This document shows positions 46,586 through 54,382 of a stretch of 64,000 bases of DNA, piece by piece. Positions within the stretch are counted from its first letter, which is position 1. Every line of letters begins with the position of its first letter. The notes beneath the pieces were generated by a model that saw nothing but the letters and a program-made list of their open reading frames with translations, was not told the origin of the DNA and ran no database searches. Source of the stretch: Methanobacteriaceae archaeon (GTDB lineage Archaea; Methanobacteriota; Methanobacteria; Methanobacteriales; Methanobacteriaceae); contig CAAFWR010000123.1 in NCBI GenBank assembly GCA_900766745.1, positions 23,778 through 87,777 on the forward strand, written 5' to 3'. The translations under genes were made by a program, and so were the position numbers.

Positions 46586-47422
46586 GTGGATATAAGAAAC
46601 ATACGAAAAGAGGTACCCAATGTAGAAAGCAATAAGATACTTTCAAAAATGTACGAATTGGGATTAGAACAATTGAATGGGTATAGGCAAATAGAATCAT
46701 TACCAGAATACCCATTGGATATCAATAACCCAAAAAGCCAAGTTATACTCAAGGATTTTATTGGTAGGGTAATCGAAGAATTAACTGAAGGCTTTGAATC
46801 TACCGATGAGGTATTCGAACTTTGTCAAAAGAAAGGCTGGAATATTGAGATGTTCAATGAAGATGAATGCCAATCTATATTGAATTCCCTTGCTAATGCC
46901 AATGAAGAACAAGCAGATGCTTTAGGCTTTTTCTTTACTCTTCTAGTATATTCAAATATACTTCCTGAAGATATTCTTAGCTATAATAAAGCAAGGAACT
47001 TATTTGAAGTGATGGCTACCGGTGTTAAAGAGCTGGTAATAAAATATCCAGATTATCAGAATTTATTGAAATTTGATATCATTTGTGAAGAGGATTTCTT
47101 TGATGAAGAGGGTAAATGGGAACAGATAATTTCCTATACTCCGGGTTTTCATCAGATGAACGAATTATCACATGAGGCTGAGAAGTTATACTTATGGGAG
47201 GTAATATATGAACTCAATAAAGCAAGGAATTTTCTTAAGTGTAGACCATGGAAACAAACTCAAGTAATGACTAAAGAGATAGATTTCCAAGAATCTTTGG
47301 TAAAGTCATTTTACTTATATATGGGATTCCTTGCATTAAACGGATTTACCGATAAAGGATTGTTTAGTTTATTCTTTAAAAAACAAAGTCTCAATTTATG
47401 GAGACAGACCAGCAATTATTAG
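46586..47422 (+). CDS. All-alpha NTP pyrophosphatase (MazG/dCTPase-dUTPase-like)
   Basis: A 278-residue helical protein with the EExxE...ExxD metal pattern: Glu64/65 and Glu68 (EELTE), Glu108 and Asp111 (EEQADALG). This superfamily includes MazG, dimeric dUTPases and T4 gp56 dCTP/dUTP pyrophosphatase. It lies next to a trimeric dUTPase, so the second enzyme may serve another nucleotide such as dCTP. The start is GTG at 46586, four bases after the dUTPase stop. The C-terminal half (about 185-278) continues as helices that may close the active site. Confidence 0.75.
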   Translation: MDIRNIRKEVPNVESNKILSKMYELGLEQLNGYRQIESLPEYPLDINNPKSQVILKDFIGRVIEELTEGFESTDEVFELCQKKGWNIEMFNEDECQSILNSLANANEEQADALGFFFTLLVYSNILPEDILSYNKARNLFEVMATGVKELVIKYPDYQNLLKFDIICEEDFFDEEGKWEQIISYTPGFHQMNELSHEAEKLYLWEVIYELNKARNFLKCRPWKQTQVMTKEIDFQESLVKSFYLYMGFLALNGFTDKGLFSLFFKKQSLNLWRQTSNY

Positions 47423-47460
47423 TTACTATATTCTCTCCGTGTCTACTATAAAGAAGAATT

Positions 47461-47562
47461 ATGAGATTAAGAAAAATGAATAAATCACAAGCTTATATAG
47501 CAAGTAGAGTAAAATTACATCAGACTGCTATAAGTAAATTTTTGAAAGGAGACTTAGGGTGA
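47461..47562 (+). CDS. 33-residue helix-turn-helix miniprotein
   Basis: A very short frame, MRLRKMNKSQAYIASRVKLH onward, ending FLKGDLG. MNKSQAYIASRVKLHQTAIS followed by KFLKGD matches the core helix-turn-helix of Cro/XRE-type proteins (S..yIA...kl.qtaISkfl.G), without the rest of the fold. It overlaps the next start (GTGA). It may be a minimal regulator, a remnant, or an N-terminal leader. Small size keeps confidence low. Confidence 0.4.
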   Translation: MRLRKMNKSQAYIASRVKLHQTAISKFLKGDLG

Positions 47563-48479
47563 GTGGGTGGAATAAAAAATTAGAGGGACTTCAACTCAAT
47601 ACGGAGGAGTCCCTCCATTCGTTAGAATTTGCTACTTCACAAGAAGCATGGGAAAAACTCAATGAGGGTTTCCTAAGATTAGACCCAATCCTATTTGGGA
47701 AAGGGGCTATTGCTAATAGTGGGGTAGCAGTAGTGTATAATGTATTTATAAAAATACGTAAAGCATGGGTAGACCCAGAATTTGATTATGGGAGATGTTT
47801 CAATTACAAAGAAACTAAGTGGACTAGCTTATTGAATAACTACATAGATTTTAATAAGCTTGACTTGTTGCGTAGTAAACTGAGAGTACTAAGGAATAAG
47901 TACAATCAGAATTACAATATAACCTATATGTTTAACAATCATCATGATAATGGTAAACAATGTCTAATAGCTGCTACATTCTCAAAACGATTTGGGGAAG
48001 ATATACCTGTTATTACAATGGTAATCAGGGCATCCGAAATAACAAAAAGGTTAATCTTCGACTTCTTACTAATACAACGAATGGCGGAATATGTGTACGG
48101 ACCAGAACAATCAGTACAAATCAATTTATTTGCTACTCAAATGTATGGGAATGTAGAGACCCTCTTGATGTATCATACCCATAAACCCTTAAAGAAAGTA
48201 TTAAAAGGGGCAGAAGAAAATTCCTGGAATAAGAGGGTGAAGGAAATATGGAAGAAATTCCAAAAGGGTACCGAGAAAGAATTCTCTTCATTCAAGGTAT
48301 TTTTTAGAAGTTTTAAAGTACTCAGACCTGATTTATATGAGGAAACATATAAATCAATGAAAGCAAAGGAATTACTCCTTGAGTATGAGGATATAGAATA
48401 CCCAGAGAACGTAATTTCTTACTCTCAACGGAAAGCTTATAAAAAGAAACTTTTAAAACAAAAGAACAATGGAAGCTAA
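47559..48479 (+). CDS. Thymidylate-synthase-fold paralogue, divergent
   Basis: The 306-residue protein matches the TS fold by pattern in its middle: Cys135 stands at the catalytic position and RASEITKRLIFD (157-168) at the substrate-binding RSxD...N run. The usual Pro-Cys-His around the nucleophile is lost (GKQCLIA), RSxD is RASE, and Asp168 stands where TS has Asn. The C-terminal part (about 215-306) is a Lys-rich helical extension. It may be an inactive partner of the second TS-family gene at 48678 or act on a changed substrate. Start GTG overlaps the miniprotein stop. Confidence 0.55.
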   Translation: MSGWNKKLEGLQLNTEESLHSLEFATSQEAWEKLNEGFLRLDPILFGKGAIANSGVAVVYNVFIKIRKAWVDPEFDYGRCFNYKETKWTSLLNNYIDFNKLDLLRSKLRVLRNKYNQNYNITYMFNNHHDNGKQCLIAATFSKRFGEDIPVITMVIRASEITKRLIFDFLLIQRMAEYVYGPEQSVQINLFATQMYGNVETLLMYHTHKPLKKVLKGAEENSWNKRVKEIWKKFQKGTEKEFSSFKVFFRSFKVLRPDLYEETYKSMKAKELLLEYEDIEYPENVISYSQRKAYKKKLLKQKNNGS

Positions 48480-48663
48480 GGAGTTTTTAAATCAGAAGCG
48501 TATAGGATTGGTAAACAGATTCTATTACCAAATTTTAGGGATTAAAAAGAAAGGTGCAGAACCAGATATACCCTTGTTAATGAAAGAGGTAGAGGATTTT
48601 GATGATTTTGTATCTCGCTACTGGAATATGACCTGGGATAATTTTACAATGTCGTACAATTAA
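48469..48663 (+). CDS. Small hypothetical protein between the two TS-fold genes
   Basis: A 64-residue protein overlapping the TS-fold paralogue by 11 bases and ending 14 bases before the second TS-family gene. It has a basic N-terminal helix and an acidic, aromatic C-terminus (FDDFVSRYWNMTWD). Its place suggests a subunit or accessory of the two flanking enzymes; no family recognised. Confidence 0.55.
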   Translation: MEAKEFLNQKRIGLVNRFYYQILGIKKKGAEPDIPLLMKEVEDFDDFVSRYWNMTWDNFTMSYN

Positions 48664-48677
48664 ATATTTATATTATC

Positions 48678-49433
48678 GTGAGGATTTATAGTAATTCTTT
48701 TGAGTTAATGTCGGAGATGGGCAGAGAACTCAACAGTTATGGTCAATTGGTAAAACCAAAGACCTATCAGAATAAAGTAATTGAAGGTAAGGAGGAGTTT
48801 GAAACAAAAGAACTCATTTGCCAACAATATTGCTTAACCTCATTGGGAGACCCAGTATGGTTGTTTGTATTCTCCCATTCAAAGGAATGGGCAGATGCAG
48901 AGTTTAAAGAGAGGATTGGTTGGTATGAATTAAACCCAGGTAAAGCTTGGGAACTAAGAAAAGATTTATGGGAACAGTTTTTGGTAAAGGGTAGATTTGA
49001 TTATACCTATCCAGAACGTATTTGGAGTCAACTTAGTCCCTTCAATAGTGATATGGCTTTACAAGCAGTTATTGAATTACTCAAAAGAGATAATGATACT
49101 CGTAAGGCAGTACTCCCTATATTTCATGGTACAGACTTAAGATTCCTTGATGGGAGTAAACGTATCCCCTGTTCTATGTATTACGATTTTCTTATCCGTC
49201 AGAATGGTAAAGGAGAGAAGGTATTACATATCTGCTATCATCAAAGAAGTTCTGACTTTGTTACCCACTTTGGTAATGATGTATACCTTGCATGGAGACT
49301 TATGGAATACGTAGCTCAAGAAGTTGGTATTAAACCAGGTTACTTATACCATACCATTGATTCTCTTCATTCTTATAAGAAAGATTGGTTAGCATTAGCA
49401 TCTAATCTGGAAGACTTACAAGAGAAATACTAA
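48678..49433 (+). CDS. Thymidylate-synthase family enzyme, possible dCMP hydroxymethylase
   Basis: A 251-residue enzyme. Pro164-Cys165 (KRIPCSMYYDFLI) holds the catalytic Cys; QRSSDFVTHFGNDVYLAW (189-206) corresponds to the TS substrate-binding run; D228SLHSY233 matches the DxHxY region. Counting from the Arg of RSSD, position 12 is Asp201, where TS has the conserved dUMP-selecting Asn. Asp here is the known difference in T4 dCMP hydroxymethylase, so the substrate may be dCMP. Products could be 5-hydroxymethyl- or 5-methyl-dCMP; a divergent TS remains possible. The start is GTG. A terminator follows. Confidence 0.72.
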   Translation: MRIYSNSFELMSEMGRELNSYGQLVKPKTYQNKVIEGKEEFETKELICQQYCLTSLGDPVWLFVFSHSKEWADAEFKERIGWYELNPGKAWELRKDLWEQFLVKGRFDYTYPERIWSQLSPFNSDMALQAVIELLKRDNDTRKAVLPIFHGTDLRFLDGSKRIPCSMYYDFLIRQNGKGEKVLHICYHQRSSDFVTHFGNDVYLAWRLMEYVAQEVGIKPGYLYHTIDSLHSYKKDWLALASNLEDLQEKY

Positions 49434-49439
49434 TAATGA

Positions 49440-49475
49440 GGGATGTATCTACTACGGGTGGGTATGTCCCTTTTT
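49440..49475 (+). terminator. Intrinsic terminator after the TS-family gene
   Basis: GGGATGTA (49440-49447) and TATGTCCC (49463-49470), with two G-T pairs, are followed by TTTTTCTATTTT. It lies six bases after the stop and closes the nucleotide-metabolism operon before the polymerase. Confidence 0.85.
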
Positions 49476-49487
49476 CTATTTTAAAAT

Positions 49488-51818
49488 ATGGAGACACGGT
49501 ATACAATAATAAAAAACAAGAGAGAGCTTAAAAAACTTATTGCTTGTTGTAAAGCTACAGGTTATGCTTGCTGTGATTATGAATCAAATGCAGAACCAAT
49601 TTATAATAAAAGTTTTAAGCCAACTATACTCTCGGTATCTTGGATGCCAGGATTTGGTGCTTCTATTCCCTTAGACCATTTCCAAACAAAAGAATACACT
49701 TCACCTGGATGGAACTGGAAGAAGATGTTAAGGAAATTTGGGGAAGAAGTAATTGAGAATTATGATATTGTAAAGGTTGCATGGAACTGGAAATTTGATG
49801 ATCAGATTAACCAGAAGTATAATATCTATTATCGAGGTACATGCTTAGATGGGATGCTTGCCAAATATGTTCTCAATGAGGAAAAACCACATGATTTAAA
49901 GTCAATGGTAAGAAGGTATCTACCCGAACATGGAGACTATGAAAAGCAAGATGCTTTTGATAAAATACCATGGGATAAAAAAGAATTAGACCCATTATGT
50001 CACTACGGATGTCAAGATACAGATTATACTCTTCGGTTAATGCTATTCTTCGAAAAGAAATTGATGGACTTGGGTATGTATTCAGTATTCCGTAATTTAT
50101 TTATGTGTAATTCACGAGTACTCACATCAGTAGAGAAGGAGGGATTATATCTAGATACTGAGTTCAATAAAAAGCTTTTGGAAGAATATAAACCAAAAAT
50201 AGATGCTGCTAGACAAGCCATATATGACTTGCCAAGAGTAAAGAAGTTTACCGAGAAATATAATCAAGGTAAAATTGAAAGATATATAGAATCTATTGAG
50301 GCTGAACTAGAAGAATTAGATTATAATGACCCAAAAGATAAACGCAAGATTGATTCAAGGGAACAGAAAATATCGAATATTCGTGCAGGAGTATTTACTA
50401 CTAAGAAAGAACAGGACCTTATAAGACCCATTAACCTGGGTAGTACGAAGGATTTACCTGAACTTATGTATTCCGAAAGGGGTTTTAAATTCCCAATTAT
50501 CAAATATACTGTAGATAGTAAAACTGGTAAACAAACCGATAGACCAAGTACTGATGAAGAAACTCTCATTAACTTAAGATTAACGGTTAAAAATCAAGAT
50601 TCACCTAAGGCAGTATTTCTTGATAAACTTCTTGAATTAAGAGGTTTACAGAAAATGTATACTACATATATAGAAGGTTGGCATGAAAAAGTTCAGGATG
50701 ATTCTCGATTACATGGTAGATATAATATACATGGTACTGACTCTAATCGGTTTAGTTCTGCAGACCCAAATATGCAGCAGATACCTAAGACATCAGTAGA
50801 TCCAAATATTAAGAAACAATTAGTAGCTCCCAAAGGTTATCTATATATGGCTTTTGACTATTCCCAAGCAGAGTTAAGAATGATGGCTCACCTATCCGGC
50901 GATGAAACCTATTTGGAAGCTTTTGCTAAGGGAGTAGATCCACATCTTGGTATAGCAGCAGCAAAATATGGGGTATCAATTGAAGAGGCAAGTAAAGCTT
51001 ACGAAGATGAAAGTCATCCAGATCATAAACTTTGGAAGATGAGGAGAAAGCAAGCTAAACAAATTGCATTTGGACTTATTTATGGTATTGGAGACGCTTT
51101 ACTAGCAGTAAAATTATCCGACCCAAAAGCTGGTATTATAGTTACTAAAGAAGAAGCCCATAAAGAAATGGATGAGTTCTTTAAGAAACATCCAAAGATA
51201 CTTAAGTTTAAAGAGAAACAAGAGAAATTTTTACGTAAGCATGGGTATTATACCCAATTATTTGGTACTAAACGAAGACTCCCACAGATATATTCAAATG
51301 ATAAGCAAGAAGTTGCTTATGCCATTCGTTTAGGTCTTAACTTCCCATGTCAAGGTGCTGCAGCAAATATGACTAATTTTGGAGCTATCCTTGTTTATTG
51401 GTTAATGAGACAAGGTAAATTACCAATGATGAAAGAGGCTTGTACAGTACATGATGCTGTATATATGTATTCTAAACCTCAAGATATTAACACATGGACT
51501 GTATATACAATCTGGAATATCCTACGTAACCCAAGTACAAAAAGATATTTCGGATTTCAAGTTGATGATGTAACTTTATCAATGGATTTTACTATTGGTA
51601 GGTCAATGGCAGAGGAATTACCTTTTATGCCAGGTTACGATTATACTAAAATGTTACAACCAGATTTTTCAGTAGATGAGTATATGGAAGAATACCATAA
51701 GCTTAAGACTCATAAAATTGGAAATTTTAGTGCTGCTTCGCCTGAGGTATTTATGGAACTCTATAAAAAGGAAATCCATAAATATCAACAAGAATATGAA
51801 AAATCGAGAAAAAGGTAA
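49488..51818 (+). CDS. DNA polymerase, family A, with 3'-5' exonuclease
   Basis: The 776-residue polymerase copies the genome. Exonuclease motifs: CDYESN with Asp30 and Glu32, WNWKFD (Asp104), Y173-x3-D177 (YGCQD). Polymerase motif A: AFDYSQAELR with Asp457; motif B RKQAKQIAFGLIYG near 519-533; motif C reads VHDAV with Asp656 and Ala657 in place of the usual Glu (HDE). Both palm aspartates are present. A Lys-rich insertion (about 255-310) occurs between the two halves. No 5'-nuclease domain; that is a separate gene downstream (55524). Confidence 0.93.
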   Translation: METRYTIIKNKRELKKLIACCKATGYACCDYESNAEPIYNKSFKPTILSVSWMPGFGASIPLDHFQTKEYTSPGWNWKKMLRKFGEEVIENYDIVKVAWNWKFDDQINQKYNIYYRGTCLDGMLAKYVLNEEKPHDLKSMVRRYLPEHGDYEKQDAFDKIPWDKKELDPLCHYGCQDTDYTLRLMLFFEKKLMDLGMYSVFRNLFMCNSRVLTSVEKEGLYLDTEFNKKLLEEYKPKIDAARQAIYDLPRVKKFTEKYNQGKIERYIESIEAELEELDYNDPKDKRKIDSREQKISNIRAGVFTTKKEQDLIRPINLGSTKDLPELMYSERGFKFPIIKYTVDSKTGKQTDRPSTDEETLINLRLTVKNQDSPKAVFLDKLLELRGLQKMYTTYIEGWHEKVQDDSRLHGRYNIHGTDSNRFSSADPNMQQIPKTSVDPNIKKQLVAPKGYLYMAFDYSQAELRMMAHLSGDETYLEAFAKGVDPHLGIAAAKYGVSIEEASKAYEDESHPDHKLWKMRRKQAKQIAFGLIYGIGDALLAVKLSDPKAGIIVTKEEAHKEMDEFFKKHPKILKFKEKQEKFLRKHGYYTQLFGTKRRLPQIYSNDKQEVAYAIRLGLNFPCQGAAANMTNFGAILVYWLMRQGKLPMMKEACTVHDAVYMYSKPQDINTWTVYTIWNILRNPSTKRYFGFQVDDVTLSMDFTIGRSMAEELPFMPGYDYTKMLQPDFSVDEYMEEYHKLKTHKIGNFSAASPEVFMELYKKEIHKYQQEYEKSRKR

Positions 51819-51900
51819 TTTTGTATACTCAAAGAATTCGGTATATCAACTGGAGTTTTATATATAAAGTATTAAAGTACAATAACATAAAATTACGAAG

Positions 51901-52122
51901 ATGAAAAAGATTTTGAACGGGCCCACAGTATGGAGAGCTAAATGTCCATGCTGTGATTGTGAATTTGAATATGATGTCAGTGAAACTTTCAGGGTTTATG
52001 ATAAGAGTAATTCAAGTGTTTTTAGGATATTACAATGCCCCTCTTGTAAAACTAATATAAGGCATTCTGATTCAGTATCTACATCTACAGAAATGAAGAG
52101 AGAGGATACTATGTCCACATAA
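51901..52122 (+). CDS. Small two-CxxC zinc protein
   Basis: A 73-residue protein with C15-x2-C18 (CPCCDC) and C46-x2-C49 (CPSCK), a typical zinc ribbon. The 82 bases before it hold no other gene. It may bind DNA or stabilise a replication complex; no family recognised. Confidence 0.6.
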   Translation: MKKILNGPTVWRAKCPCCDCEFEYDVSETFRVYDKSNSSVFRILQCPSCKTNIRHSDSVSTSTEMKREDTMST

Positions 52123-52144
52123 ATAAAATAAAATTTATGGAATC

Positions 52145-52666
52145 ATGGCAACAAATGAGGAATATCAAAATGCAAGTAAATTAACTGCCCTTACTTATAT
52201 GATTGCAGGATGTTTGGGTTATTCTATCGAGAATCTGTTTAAATATCTGGATGCTACGAATTTAAAGGTAAGCGGACAAGAAAAAATGTTATTCAATCGA
52301 GTAAAGACCCAATTACATCAACTACAGACTAACCTTACTACATTAGAAGGTATGGCTTTTAAAGTAATGGCTACAGATGAGGATGGGAAACTTGCTTATG
52401 AAGATGCTACTCATATCTACTGGGCAGCTTTCTTAGTATTATTAGATAGAGGGGGAACCGATGCTTTATGTGATTTACGATTAAGAGCTTTAGTAGATAA
52501 GATTAGTCCTTATAAATCTCTTCTTAAGTTGCCTGGTATGAGTTTAGCTTATCAGATGGCTTTTGCTCAGGTATCTAATGCTATCGGTAAAGGTGAATAT
52601 AGTAAGGAAGACTTTAAAAACCTATTAGAAGTTTATGAAGACAGAACTGAAAAAACTAAAGGTTAA
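52145..52666 (+). CDS. Hypothetical replication-module protein
   Basis: A 173-residue, mainly helical protein with an Ala/Leu-rich core and no metal motif. It overlaps the coiled-coil protein that follows by 32 bases, so the two may be translated together and form a complex. Function unknown. Confidence 0.55.
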   Translation: MATNEEYQNASKLTALTYMIAGCLGYSIENLFKYLDATNLKVSGQEKMLFNRVKTQLHQLQTNLTTLEGMAFKVMATDEDGKLAYEDATHIYWAAFLVLLDRGGTDALCDLRLRALVDKISPYKSLLKLPGMSLAYQMAFAQVSNAIGKGEYSKEDFKNLLEVYEDRTEKTKG

Positions 52667-53051
52667 GTTTGAAGGTAAGGTTCTCGAAATAGATATTCAA
52701 AAAGAATTATCCATTAATGAGAATATCATTAATTCTCAGCTACGAGAATCTCCTTCTAGTTATTATGTACTTTGTTCTTTAAGAGATAAGTATATAAAAG
52801 AAAGAGATTTACTAGCAAGGGAAAAGGATGAAGCTTATTCTAATGCTTGGGTATATTATAAGGATGCTAACGAGAGATGGAATAACGAGTACGTATCTCA
52901 TAAGGCAAACCTTAACAAGAAATACTCTTCTATCAATGAAAGGTATTTAAAAGCAGTAGAGAAAGCAAATAAGTTCATAACAATTTGTAGATGTTACGAG
53001 TCACGAGAAAACATCTTAAGAACTATTAATGCAAACCTAAGAAAAGGTTAA
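52635..53051 (+). CDS. Coiled-coil protein
   Basis: A 138-residue protein dominated by charged helices (about 50-115, for example EKDEAYSNAWVYYKDANERW), giving a probable coiled coil, and a basic end. The start overlaps the previous gene by 32 bases. It could be a loader or scaffolding accessory; no family recognised. Confidence 0.55.
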   Translation: MKTELKKLKVKFEGKVLEIDIQKELSINENIINSQLRESPSSYYVLCSLRDKYIKERDLLAREKDEAYSNAWVYYKDANERWNNEYVSHKANLNKKYSSINERYLKAVEKANKFITICRCYESRENILRTINANLRKG

Positions 53052-53099
53052 TATATTGAACTATAATAGATTACTAACTTTTAAAAACAGTATTAGAAT

Positions 53100-53492
53100 A
53101 TGAATTATTCAATGTCATTTATCTCACCTCTTGTAGCTGAGAAATTTAATCAGGAATTACCGGGATGTCCAACAGAAAACCGAGTACTTATTTTATCACC
53201 AAAGGAAGTAAATCAAACTAAATCCGGTTTGATTATCCCGGAACAGGTAAAAGAAGGAGTACCTCGTAAGGGAGTAGTAGTAAAAAGTGGTATAATCACT
53301 GAAGACTACAAAACTTACAGAGAGTTGGTTGAAATAGGTAGAGTAGTTACTTATGGATTGTATGCAGGCAAGGAATTGGAATTTGAAACAGACAAACTAT
53401 CTCCTGCTTTGCAACAACTTTTGGAAAAGAACATCCTTACCGTATTGAGTATGAATGAGGTAGTCTATTCAGAACCGAACAATCAAAATTAA
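53100..53492 (+). CDS. GroES-like co-chaperonin (gp31-like)
   Basis: A 130-residue protein with the GroES pattern: RVLILSPKEVNQTKSGLIIP (28-47; T..GLIIP), PRKGVVVKSG (the G.V...G strand), GRVVTYGLYAGKELEFETDK and ILTVLSMNEV at the end. Phage co-chaperonins such as T4 gp31 replace host GroES to fold the capsid protein. A mobile loop sits between the P.E and GLIIP segments. It precedes the ssDNA-binding protein. Confidence 0.82.
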   Translation: MNYSMSFISPLVAEKFNQELPGCPTENRVLILSPKEVNQTKSGLIIPEQVKEGVPRKGVVVKSGIITEDYKTYRELVEIGRVVTYGLYAGKELEFETDKLSPALQQLLEKNILTVLSMNEVVYSEPNNQN

Positions 53493-53497
53493 TCATC

Positions 53498-54298
53498 ATG
53501 ATAAAAGATAAGAAGAAAAAGAAAGTTTCATCAGAAGGACTTTCTACAAAAGAAAAGATGCTAGCTAGAAAAAAACAGCTAGAGTCTAAGGGAAATGGTA
53601 GTGGGTTAGTATACCCAAAAGAAGGTACACTTCGAATGAGAATTAAATCTCCGGGTGATGACCAGGAGTTGGGTATAGAAATTATTCAATTCTATTTGGG
53701 AGGCAATTTGGGAGGAGTAATATCTCCTGCTACCTTCGATGAATCATGCCCATTTATGGAGAAGTATCAAGAATTGAAAAACTCTAAAGATGAGGATGAT
53801 AAAGAACTTGCAAAGAATCTGGTACCAAGAAGAAGGTATGTAATAGGTGGTATAGTTTATTCCGATGAAAAGGGTAGCAAAGTTGATTATGAAGGTAAAG
53901 ATAAGGGAGTTTTAGTTCCACGCTCTGTATATCAGGATATTATTGACCTTTACCTTGATGAAGATGAGGCTGGTGATATGACCGACCCAAAAACTGGCTA
54001 CGATATTAAAGTAATCCGTTCAGGGTCTGGTAAACTAGATACTACTTATTCTGCTCGTGCTTGCAAACCGACTAAGTTGGACAAGAAATATCAGGGTACT
54101 ATTGATTTGGAGGGCATAGTTCGTTCTCAAATTAAATCCTACGATGAGTTAGAAGATTTACTTTCACAGTATTTAAATGAGGATCATGGAGATGGGGATG
54201 AGGACGATAAACCAAAGAAGAAAAAGAAGAAAGGTATTCACAAGGACCATTACATGGATGAGAAACCAAAGAAGAAAAAATATAAGTCGGACATTTAA
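53498..54298 (+). CDS. gp32-like single-stranded DNA-binding protein
   Basis: A 266-residue, Lys-rich protein. The middle recalls T4 gp32: DESCPFMEKYQELKNSKDED, then RRRYVIGGIVYSDEKG, VLVPRSVYQDIIDLYLDEDE, and TGYDIKVIRSGSGKLDTTYS, in the order of the gp32 core. Only one Cys near the CP segment is seen, so zinc binding is doubtful. An acidic run (NEDHGDGDEDD, about 232) lies before a Lys-rich tail, whereas gp32 ends acidic. It probably coats ssDNA in replication and recombination and partners the RecA-like protein downstream. Confidence 0.68.
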   Translation: MIKDKKKKKVSSEGLSTKEKMLARKKQLESKGNGSGLVYPKEGTLRMRIKSPGDDQELGIEIIQFYLGGNLGGVISPATFDESCPFMEKYQELKNSKDEDDKELAKNLVPRRRYVIGGIVYSDEKGSKVDYEGKDKGVLVPRSVYQDIIDLYLDEDEAGDMTDPKTGYDIKVIRSGSGKLDTTYSARACKPTKLDKKYQGTIDLEGIVRSQIKSYDELEDLLSQYLNEDHGDGDEDDKPKKKKKKGIHKDHYMDEKPKKKKYKSDI

Positions 54299-54324
54299 GG
54301 GTTAGTAATAATATGGTTTCATTC

Positions 54325-54368
54325 GAAGGTGATAATTAGATTCGTTCGGTTATCACCTTCTTTAGTTT
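54325..54368 (+). terminator. Strong intrinsic terminator between SSB and RecA-like genes
   Basis: An 11-bp perfect stem (GAAGGTGATAA at 54325-54335 with TTATCACCTTC at 54350-54360) and a 14-base loop are followed by TTTAGTTT. It starts 27 bases after the SSB stop and 15 bases before the RecA-like ATG. Confidence 0.9.
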
Positions 54369-54382
54369 AAATACATTACATT

